A stretch of 64,000 nucleotides of DNA from Buddleja alternifolia. Taxonomy: Eukaryota > Streptophyta > Magnoliopsida > Lamiales > Scrophulariaceae. A program made the translations under genes and the position numbers. The stretch spans positions 11,287,077 to 11,351,076 of the forward strand of contig CM033408.1 in assembly GCA_019426215.1 (NCBI GenBank). Reading direction: 5' to 3'. The notes beneath the pieces are model-generated. The model worked only from the letters and a program-made list of their open reading frames with translations, was not told where the DNA came from and did no database searches. Shown piece by piece: positions 55,715-64,000 of this stretch (position 1 is the first letter of the stretch; every line of letters starts with the position of its first letter).

Positions 55715-55846
55715 AGCTGGTTTAGAAGTTTCAATAATACGAAGAAAGGTACACGTTCTTTAACATGATTTGAATACATGAAATCGGAGATGAACCACCG
55801 TGGGATTTAAATTTTTCTGCTGCGTTTTATATGTAAAAATCCAACA
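55715..55846 (+). repeat. copia-A 5' LTR, part 2
   Basis: It continues the LTR after the CACTA insertion, from AGCTGGTTTAGAAGTTTC to the terminal CCAACA. It aligns with 20826-20960. Confidence 0.92.
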
Positions 55847-55847
55847 G

Positions 55848-55858
55848 TGGTATCAGAG
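55848..55858 (+). promoter_or_regulatory. copia-A primer-binding site
   Basis: TGGTATCAGAG, one base after the LTR end, complementary to initiator tRNA-Met. Confidence 0.93.
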
Positions 55859-57763
55859 TCAATCTCTGATTTCCGTATTTAGTCAAATATGTGATTTTAT
55901 GTATTTTTTGTGTTTTTCAAGCACAATGAATATGATAAAGAGTCATGATTTTTTTGCATTTTTTCTTGGATATTATTTCATGATAATATGGTGAATCGAA
56001 AAATCAAATCGTGCGAGAAAAACAGGGCTGAAAAACCCCAAAACGTGCGCGAAGTGCACGACTTGCACTGTCTACGCACACAGCGTGTAGACAGGCTGCA
56101 CGTTGTGCGGACAGCCCAGGCGCATGGTGTGCGTGAGCTGCGCGCACATTTCGGCCACCCGATGTGCGCACAGGAGGTGCACACAGCGCGCTGGTGCGTG
56201 CGGGTGAGCCGTGCGCTGAGCGCACCGCGACACACCCGTCGGGTCATGCGTTGGGTGCACTGCCTGGCCCAAGGGGGCCTGGGTTTCGACACAGGTCGGG
56301 TGGGTTGTGTTGTGTGTTAAACGGATCTAATTTTTTGATAAACGGATTTTGGGCCATTTTAATTATCCGGGCGAGTCAAAAGGATGATGACCCGTGTTTT
56401 AATTAAATAAGTCCAAATTGGTTTAATAAAAGATTAGACATTCAATAAATTAGTTTTGGGCTAAACTTATTAAATTTAAATGGGCCAATGGGTTGGCGAT
56501 TTAAGTTTGATGAAATCGAGCCTAATTAGTTTTTATAGAATATAAATAATTTGAATAAAAGATTAATTAATTATTCTTGAAGGATTTTAATTAATTTATT
56601 TTATTCAAAAAATAAATTCTCACTAGAAGGGTGTTTATTATAAATATGAATAGAACTTGAAATTTTGTGAGAAAAATTAATTAGTTGGACTAATTAATTG
56701 TAATCTTAATCACCAACATAATTACTTTATTTATCGCGAGTATGTATTATATGATGGTGACATTATTCATGGGCTTAGGTTTCCTTTTTTGGATGTATTT
56801 CTCTTTCTGGGTTTTAAGGGCCGGATTTGAGCCCATTATTTTATTCTTAGAATTATGTATAGGATGTTATAATTTTTATGTAATAGATAGAATTAGAATA
56901 GGCCTTGAAGAAGGAGTCGATCCAAAAAGGAAAGGAGCTTGGGGCCCAAGAAGAATAGTTTAGTTTTTTCCTTTTAGTTTGATGGGCCATTTGGCTTGGG
57001 CCCTCTAGAAAAGCCCATGAATATATGTGATGTTTTAATAGCTTTTGATACATGTTTCATTCGATGTATGTTGCATGTATTATCCAATCTTGCGCTATAA
57101 AAATTAGATATTGTGCAAAGTGAGACATAAATAAATGTTTAGAACATAAATTCTTCCAAATCATAAACAATACTAAGTTAGAAAAGGGCACTAGGCGCCC
57201 TGTCCCTCCACTAAGCTTAATGAGATCAAGAATTGAATCTAATATATGGCATCTTCCCAGTAAGTGGGGGTCATGTATTAAGACTCAATTATGAGATTTC
57301 ATAAAGTGCATTAGACCTTAATCGAGACATATTTCACTCCAAATATCGTTAAAGGGTTGCAAGGTGAAATTCAAATGCTAGATTAAAAGGTGTTAGTGGG
57401 AAAGTCCACAAACCGATATATCGTTAAAGGGTTGTGGTTTTGATGGATTATGGGAAAAGAAGATTGGACCGTCTATTGGATAGATCGATGTTAGACATCA
57501 CTTTAATTAAATAGTGGACCAAATATAGTTAAAGGGTTGCCATCAACTATATTGATTAAAGAAATCAATCTCCACTATGAAGTAATGAACAAGGATCACT
57601 TCCGATTTTCACAGTGGGAGTGTGAATCTCAAAAAATGTAGTGGGAGCCAAGTCATAAATCAAAGTCCTTGATTTTACTTGGTTATAGTTTAAGTTACAA
57701 TCATCAAATCAAGTCTGGTTTATTTTCTGCAGTTATTTATTGTTTTATCTCTCTCAATCAAAA
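55859..57763 (+). other. copia-A leader, 1.9 kb, with a GC-rich island and a repeated 17-mer
   Basis: An unusually long leader before gag. 56040-56310 is GC-rich with many GTGCGC / GCGCAC words and a hairpin around GTCTACGC...GTGTAGAC (56069-56091). ATATCGTTAAAGGGTTG occurs at 57343-57359 and 57418-57434, with a one-base variant at 57523-57539. Small ORFs here (for example 56742-56963) have no recognisable domain. Packaging or translation control is possible but unproven. Confidence 0.6.
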
Positions 57764-58570
57764 ATGTCTCCCAAACCACTATCAAAATTGATGGAGAATA
57801 CCATTCTTACTGGACCAAATTACATAGATTAACTCACAAAATTAAGGATGGTCCTTAGTAGTGAATCCATAGATTATGTATTGGAAGTTGGTCATCCTCC
57901 CATTCTTGGAAGAGGTGAAGGTGATGAAGTTCGCCTGGCTCGTTGGGATTAGTGTCGTGACAACCATAGAGAAAGAGTGTACATCTTAAGTTCCATGTGC
58001 ATTGAATTACAAAGATCCCATGATAAGATGGATAATGCAAGAGATATTATCCTTCGCTTGGATGAGTTATTTGGAGAACGCGGTAAGATCGCCAGATATT
58101 TTTTATCAAGAGATCTCTTCTGAACTAAGATGGCTAAAGGTGAGGATGTAGGAGAACATGTTTTCAAAATGATGACCATGATAGAGAAGCTTAAATCTTT
58201 GAATTTCTATATGGATCTACATCTCCAAGTTGAATTCATCTTACAGTCACTCCCTGATTCATTCTAGTATTTGGTCATAAACTTTGACATGAATGGCATT
58301 GAGGGTTCATTAGCTGGGCTACTGGATAAACTCAAGGTTGCTTAGAATCAAATAAGGGCCGATAAGTGGAGTAATCCAATTGCTGTCACTGTTCCTAATT
58401 CATTGGATGAACGAAGGAATAATAACAACAATCAACGAATGGGAGCATCCAAAGGAACTCACAACAAGGTGTGGTGAAGGAGGAAGGGCAAGATATGAGG
58501 ACAAGTGCTTCTACTGTGGTGAGCTAGGCCACTGGAGAAGAGACTGTCCAAATATGAACAAAGGAGCGAA
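57764..58570 (+). pseudogene. copia-A gag with zinc knuckle
   Basis: From ATG 57764 (MSPKPLSKLMENTILTGPNY) the frame meets a stop within 30 codons, where a Trp is usual, and several more later. Recognisable blocks are LRMVLSSESIDYVLE, RERVYILSSMCIELQRSHD, EDVGEHVFKMMTMIEKLKSL and FDMNGIEGSLAGLLDKLK. After a frame change the CCHC knuckle reads KCFYCGELGHWRRDCPN (58503-58553). The chosen start matches the first Met after the leader. It is non-functional as it stands. Confidence 0.82.
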
Positions 58571-59045
58571 AGGTAAGGAACTTTATGTTTTTGAAACTAA
58601 TTGTTCTATTACCATATATTCCACTTCTTGGATTCTTGATTCAGGAGCTAATACTCATTTATGTTGTGTGAATCAGAATCTAGAATGAAGTAGGAAGCTA
58701 AGCCCTGATGAGGTGAAGATAAGAGTAGGCAGCCGGCAAAGCGTTGCGACTACTGGTATTGGATCTACCTCATTGCTTTTAAATTCTGGGCATTTACTAT
58801 TTCTGGATAATGTTTTGGTTTTGCCCAATGGGCTTAAAAACATTGTTTCAATTCCCATTTTAGTTAAGCATGGTTATACTTTCCATTTCATTGACGAACA
58901 TTGCAACATTTACTTTGGTCATAAATTAGTAGGCTTTGCTTCTTTAGTGAATAGTTTGTACTACCTTAATGTCCAGAATGAGTGTGCTGTAAATACTATA
59001 CAAAGGAAACGTGGTAGGCAAGGAATTAACCAAAGAATAATTTGA
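58571..59045 (+). pseudogene. copia-A protease region
   Basis: The protease active site WILDSGANTHLC lies at about 58629-58664, followed by a TGA. Another frame (58713-59045) continues with VATTGIGSTSLLLNSGHLLF and NVLVLPNGLKNIVSIPILVK, the strand pattern usual after copia protease. The region ends at a TGA at 59042-59044 where Trp of the WHLRLGH block is expected. Confidence 0.8.
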
Positions 59046-60004
59046 CATCTTAGACTAGGCCATGCCTGCGAGCACAAAATTCACAAAATGGAGAAAGATG
59101 GACTAATAGGTCCATTGAAATTGGATCCCTATCCTACTTGTAAATCTTGTCTCAAGGGCAAAATAGCTAGATTCCCCTTCACAAAAACTTATGAAAGAGG
59201 CTCACAAATCTTAGGTTTAGTGCATACTGATGTTTGTGGACCATTTGGAGAAATGGCTCGTGGAGGTTTCCTTTACTTCATCACATTCACAGATGACCAT
59301 TTAAGATATAGTCTAGTGTACTTGATGAAGCATAAGTCTGAATCCATTGAAAGATTCAAAGAATTCAAAGCTTTAGTGGAAAATCAAACTGGGCAATATA
59401 TAAAGGCTCTTCTATCTGACCGAGGAGGACAATATATGAGTGTGGAGTTTGATGAATACCTTAGAGAGAATGGTATAATATTATAGTTCACACCTCCAGC
59501 GACACCACAGTTGAATGGAGTAGCCGAGCAAAGGAATCGAACTTTGTTGGACATTGTTCGCTCCATGCTTAGCTACACTGACTTACCCATTTTGTTGTGG
59601 GGTCACGCGCTCCTTACAGCTGTACATATCTTAAATAGATGTTCGTCCAAATCCGTTCCTAAGACCTTATATGAAATATCGAGAATAGGAAACCAAGTCT
59701 TAATCACATTAAGATTTGGGGATGTCCTGCTTATGTCAAAAAGACTAAAGTAGAGAAGTTGGAGGCTAGATCCTTAAAAAGGCATTTCGTTGGTTATCCT
59801 GAGGATTCCATTGGATACCTCTTTTATCTACATGATGATCAAAGGATCATTGTAGCTTTTCAAGCCCACTTTCTTGAAGATAAGTTCATTCAAGAAGGTG
59901 GAGCGGGTAGAAAGATTGTTCTTGAAGAACAAAATGAAACTCCATTAGATACATCTACACAGAAAGTAAGAACTAAACCTTCTATAACACAACCACAACC
60001 GTGA
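59046..60004 (+). pseudogene. copia-A GAG-pre-integrase and integrase
   Basis: HLRLGHACEHKIHKMEKDGL and CKSCLKGK form the zinc-binding lead (59046-59160). The core shows LVHTDVCGPFGEM (first Asp), ALLSDRGGQYMS (second Asp) and [20 protein letters not shown] (Glu), with a stop between the last two (59484-59486). The C-terminal part (FVGYPEDSIGYLFYLHD) lies in 59759-60004, after a frameshift near 59750. All three catalytic acids are kept. Confidence 0.85.
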
Positions 60005-60814
60005 AGATCAAATAGGGTACCTCAACCGCCTGAGAGGTATGGATATCTACTATAGAGGGAGCTGAGCCTCCATTCTGTATTAGAGGAGGGTTATGGAGAT
60101 GATCCCTCCACATATGATCAAGCGATGGTGGATGTGGATGCTGCAAGATAGCGTGAATCTATGCAAATATAAATAGACTCAATGCATTCAAACCAAGTCT
60201 GGACACTTGTAGATCGGCCTAATGGTATTGTACCAATTGGGTGTAAATGGATTTACAAGAGAAAGATTGGTGTTGATGGCAAGGTTGACACCTATAAAGC
60301 CAGGCTAGTGGCAGAAGGATATAGTCAAAAGGAAGGAATTAACTACCAAGAAACCTTTTCGCCAGTAGCAATGATCAAGTCTATAAGAATTCTACTTGCA
60401 ATAGCAGCTCACCTTGACTATGAGATATGGCAAATGGATGTCAAAACTGCTTTTCAGAATGGATTCCTAGAAGAGGATATCTATATGGAACAACCCAAAG
60501 GTTTTGTATCCGAGGATGGTATCCATAAGGTGTGCAAGCTTGAAAGATCCATTTATGGACTTAAGCAAGCATCTCGTAGCTGGGATCTACAATTTGATGA
60601 GGCAGTCAAAGGATTTGACTTCATAAAAAATGAAGACGAGCCATTTGTTTATAAGAAGGTTAGTGGGAGTAATATATCATTCCTTGTGCTATATGTAGAT
60701 GACATATTGCTGATAGGAAATGATATAGGAATGCTCAGCACTGTTAAGAAGTGGCTTTCGAGTACTTTCTCCATGAAAGACTTGGGAGAAGCTACTTATA
60801 TTCTAGGGATTTGA
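60005..60814 (+). pseudogene. copia-A reverse transcriptase
   Basis: The lead segment 60005-60180 has stops. 60182-60814 is open over 210 residues: VPIGCKWIYKRKIGVDGKVD, YKARLVAEGYSQKEGINYQE, QMDVKTAFQNGFLEEDIYM, RSIYGLKQASRSWDLQFDEA and the catalytic LYVDDILLIGND. It ends at ATYILGI with a TGA at 60812-60814, where the frame would normally continue into the connection domain. The YVDD box is intact. Confidence 0.9.
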
Positions 60815-61283
60815 ATCTATAGAGATCGAACAAATAGAATGATAGGGCTCTCTCAAGCCCTTTACTTAGAAAAGGTCCTGAAGAGATTTAGGATAGAGGA
60901 TTCTAAGAAAGGGTTCCTGCCAATGAGGTACAGGGCGCATCTATCAAAAACTATGTGTCCTCAAAGTGAGGAAGATAGAAAAGAGATGAGCATTGTACCC
61001 TATGCATCTGCAGTGGGTAGCCTGAGTACAAGATGGTGTGTACTAGAACTGACATTGCTTATGCAGTAAGTGTTGTTAGTCGATTTCAAGCAAACCCAGG
61101 TAAGGAACATTGGATAGCTTTGAAAAATATCCTAAAGTATCTAAAGAGAACTAAGGATATGATTCTCATCTATGGGAGTGGTGACCTAAGAGTGGATGGT
61201 TACATTGACTCAGATTTCCAATCAGATATCGATGACCAAAAATCCACCTCGGGGTTCATATTCACATTCAACGGTGGGGCGGT
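60815..61283 (+). pseudogene. copia-A RNase H, upstream part
   Basis: Frames 60839-61069 (LSQALYLEKVLKRFRIEDSK, VPYASAVGSL) and 61033-61283 (TDIAYAVSVVSRFQANPG, LKNILKYLKRTKDMILIYG, GYIDSDFQSDIDDQKSTSGF) cover the connection and RNase H start, including the Asp of DSDF. The region is cut at 61283 by the solo LTR and resumes at 63207 in the same reading order. Confidence 0.87.
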
Positions 61284-63201
61284 TGATAAGAAGTGTTTTT
61301 ACGTGTTTTTAAGCCCGTAATTCTTATGATTTGGATTCACTTATTGCCTAAATCATGTCACATTTGCATTTAATAGGTGTGTTAAGTGAATACAGGTAAT
61401 AAATGAGAGTACATGAAGAAAAGGGAAGAAAAACGATGTACAAAACAAGTTCAAACATGTTTTTCAACACCTAGGCGGTTTATGCATCCCCTATCACATT
61501 CGAGCGATATTTCCGTATATTTCGAGATCGAATTAGACAAATTTTCCTTCTATAAAGTTTTAGATGTATGTCTTAGCTTCAAATGGGAACTTAAAACATC
61601 CAAATCGGAGGTCTATATAGAGAATTGTGAAGGAAATACGATTGCTGCGCCGAACAGAGAAGTACATGTGCCAGGATACGCCCCAGCGCCCTCCTAGTCA
61701 TGCCTAGGCATGGATAGTCCGAATGTTACTCCTTTTCAGCCTAAATTCCAGAATTATATGATGGGTAGGAATCACTTTTGGCCATAATTCAGCACATGTG
61801 TTGAGGGGTTGTCATAAGTGTGTTTCTTGGTGGATTTACTTTATGGGCGCCAAATCAGAAACAACCTCCATGTTGAAACATAATTTCAGTATACTTAGAA
61901 ACCGAATTGGGCAAAGTGTCCTTCTGAAATGTTGTCGATCTATGTCGTATCTGCAAATGGGGACTTGAATCATCCAATTCGGAGATCTGTGGAGAAGGGT
62001 ATGAGGAAAATACTAAGACTGCGCTGGAAAGCAAGAAAATGGCAGCATGCATGTGTTTTGTTGAAGTTTTCACATGGTTATGCTTGGTGGAATGCTTAAA
62101 GGCCGAAAGTTCAGCATTTTTTTAGCTGGTTGGAATCTTAAAAGCCAAACTTTAAGCATCACCTTAGGTGCAATTCTCATTGGGGAACTTTAATGTGAAT
62201 TCTTAATGAATACTTTAGTGGAATTTTGGCTATAAAAGGAGGGGGAACCCATAATCTTCATCATTCACTATCAATTTCAGATTTTTGGAGGAGAGGAGGA
62301 GGAGGAACAGATCCTCAATGCTTCATTCATCACCATTCTTCATCATTCTAAGAGGAGAAAGCTAGGAATTGAAGCTCCAATCAAGGAGTTCCATCAATGT
62401 TCAATTAGAGGGAGTTTTTATAGTCTTTTCATTTCATTCATGTCTATGAACATGTGTATTTATTCATTATTGTTTCTCATATTATCTATCATGAACTAAA
62501 TTCACAAGACTAAGGCCATATAAGGTTAAATTGTAATATATGCTTATAATAGATGATTGTTGAGGTTATTCTTATATTGTTATGTGATGTGAATTTCTGT
62601 TTTTGCCTATCTTGCATATACTTGATCATTATATGTTAGAATCTTATGCCTAGGTGAATATTTCGGGAGAAAATTGACTTAGGATGCAAGAAATTCACAT
62701 CATGACCCGCAACTAATGAGGAATTGCCCTAGACATAGGTAAAGATTCCCGGGTGAAGTTGTTCGATTCTAATCGAGTGAACTCTAGTACGTTAATGCAT
62801 GTTTAGTGGTTAGATTTCTGGATAGGAATATATGAGAAATCACGATCTAAGCATAGGAGTTTATACGCGAGACATCGGTTATTCTCTACCCTCGGAGCTC
62901 TCACCATAACAATATAAGTGTAATCCTTCAACAAGAACCTTTATAAGTATATTTGATCAATTTGAACCTAGCATGTGCCTTAGTCTCCCTTTATAATTGG
63001 TTTTAAATCACTTGCTCATCTTTGTTCTTATTCAATACAAATTTTATTTGAATTTATTCTTACTTTGTTTATTCACTTCATTACAAATCTTAAACTAGAA
63101 TTCAAGTCCTTGTGGTTCGACAATCCGGACTTCTCGTCCACTTTTATTACTACACACGATTAGTGCACTTGCTACCAAGCACGTTAGCTTTTAGCGTGTC
63201 A
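61284..63201 (+). mobile_element. solo LTR of an Athila-like gypsy element, 1918 bp
   Basis: It starts TGATAAGAAGTG and ends TTTTAGCGTGTCA. A 5-bp duplication GCGGT flanks it (61279-61283 and 63202-63206). Blocks are shared with the Athila LTRs, such as AAGTCCTTGTGGTTCGACAA and AGTGCACTTGCTA, but it is clearly diverged and longer. No primer site or internal region is present, so it is what remains after LTR-LTR recombination. Small ORFs inside are not genes. Confidence 0.93.
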
Positions 63202-63620
63202 GCGGTGACTTGGAAAAGTTCCAAGTAAAGCACAACCGTGGATTCCACCACAAAGGCTGAATACGTAGTTGCCTCTGAGGCAGCTAAAGAAGTTGTTTGG
63301 CTAAGGAAGTTTCTTGGAGAATTTCAAGTGGTTCCGATCGTGGAGCTCTCGCTGCCACTTTATTGTGACAACACTTGAGCAATAGCACAGGCAAAGGACC
63401 AAGGTCTCACAACAAGTCCAAACACATAGAGAAAAGATATCGCATCATAAGAGAGATCGTTGCCAGAGGGGAAATATCTGTTCAGAAAATAGCCTCAGCA
63501 GACAATGTCACTAACCCGTTAACCAAGCTATTGACACATGCGGTGCTAGAAATACATCTTGAGAAGATGGGTATCAAATACCATAGCAAATGGCATTGTG
63601 TTCAGGTAGGAGATTGTTAG
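63202..63620 (+). pseudogene. copia-A RNase H, downstream part
   Basis: After the solo LTR the frame resumes with VTWKSSK, then a TAA where Gln is usual. STTVDSTTKAEYVVASEAAK and VVWLRKFLGEFQ follow, the typical copia RNase H end with its Glu. 63375-63620 gives KHIEKRYRIIREIVARGEIS and NPLTKLLTHAVLEIHLEKMG, stopping six bases into the 3' LTR. At least two more frame changes lie near 63376-63420. Confidence 0.85.
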
Positions 63621-64000
63621 TGTTATGCCCTCAAATTCCATAAGAGGATAGAATTATAGGGCATTGAATTGTAACTGAACATTCTTATATTAATAAATGA
63701 CATTTCATGTTGTTTCTTATAGACATTTTTAAGGTTTAGTAAACAACGTATAGTCCTTGATAGTAAGACAAACCTTCTACTCCCTATGGGTTAGGGAGAA
63801 TGGCACTAGAAGTGTTTGATCCTTAGTATCTAAATTGGTTCGCAAGTCGAAGAAAGTATTGACTGGACATCATTACTAGATAGAAACTTGTATGACATAA
63901 GTTTTGACAGGAAAGTGCCAGTCGAACACTATGAGTATGTTAGTGGGAACTTATGTCATAGACACATCAGTTAGACTATTGAGTTCAAACACTGCTCACA
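63615..64000 (+). repeat. copia-A 3' LTR, start only
   Basis: It begins TGTTAGTGTTATGCCC after the purine-rich GGTAGGAGA. Its last bases in the window match 46898-46940 of the 5' LTR. The remaining 1.3 kb or so is beyond the window. Confidence 0.85.

Larger units (their letters stand above)
46898..64000 (+). mobile_element. copia-A: Ty1/copia retrotransposon with three later insertions
   Basis: Pieces in order: 5' LTR (46898-48053 plus 55715-55846), primer site, 1.9-kb leader, gag-pol (57764-61283 and 63207-63620), and 3' LTR from 63615 running off the window. Insertions are a SIRE-like LTR at its left edge, CACTA (48054-55714) and a gypsy solo LTR (61284-63201). Integrase before RT marks copia. 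Many stop codons make it dead. Confidence 0.9.

Noticed and set aside
55988..56406. Overlapping ORFs on both strands at the GC-rich island
   Set aside because: GC-rich sequence lacks stops by composition; none has a recognisable domain.
56742..56963. 73-codon hydrophobic ORF in the copia-A leader
   Set aside because: Low-complexity hydrophobic frame in a non-coding leader; no known domain and no support for expression.
61413..61697. 94-codon ORF inside the solo LTR
   Set aside because: It lies wholly within an LTR, and the related Athila LTRs do not keep the frame.

Overview
This window looks like nuclear DNA of a flowering plant, most likely a eudicot. Split genes with GT-AG introns, a PPR gene, a fasciclin-like gene and nested plant transposons of several superfamilies (Ty1/copia, Ty3/gypsy Athila-type, L1 LINE, MULE, hAT, CACTA) all point that way. 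A run of 66 Ns at 20514-20579 marks a draft assembly. I see no rRNA, CRISPR array or convincing tRNA. The species cannot be named from the sequence.

Layout. 1-2346 and beyond: minus-strand Ty1/copia element (integrase, protease, gag, primer-binding site, LTR), cut by the window edge. 2879-11559: complete Mutator-like element (MULE) with a 9-bp target-site duplication. Its plus-strand three-exon MURA transposase faces a minus-strand five-exon plant mobile domain (PMD) gene, with 186-bp tandem repeats between their 3' ends. 11660-12540: decayed fasciclin-like gene. 12926-13378: short hAT-type element. 13564-14262: 5'-truncated L1 LINE keeping its RNase H domain. 14499-17854: broken PPR gene, the only recognisable housekeeping-type gene. 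17855-20513: no supported gene.

20580-45191 is a nest of retrotransposons. An LTR fragment abuts the RT/RNase H and 3' accessory ORF of a SIRE-like copia element. That ORF is split at 23881-29908 by a gag-only gypsy element with paired LTRs and a 5-bp duplication. At 32461-45191 lies a 12.7-kb Athila-type gypsy element with paired LTRs, decayed gag-pol and an intact extra ORF downstream of pol. 45192-46897 is the 5' end of a SIRE-like copia element on the minus strand.

46898-64000 is one large copia element, here called copia-A, that has taken several later insertions. Its 5' LTR holds a 7.66-kb CACTA element (48054-55714) with an internally deleted TNP2 transposase and a ULP1-type protease gene. 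Its RNase H region is split by a 1.9-kb solo LTR (61284-63201). Its 3' LTR runs off the window.

The most notable system is the MULE. It has the layout of maize MuDR, with two convergent genes each starting just inside a terminal inverted repeat, but a PMD gene sits where mudrB sits in MuDR. Its ends carry stacked short palindromes. Almost everything else is transposon decay. Frameshifts are common across unrelated features, so some may be assembly errors.
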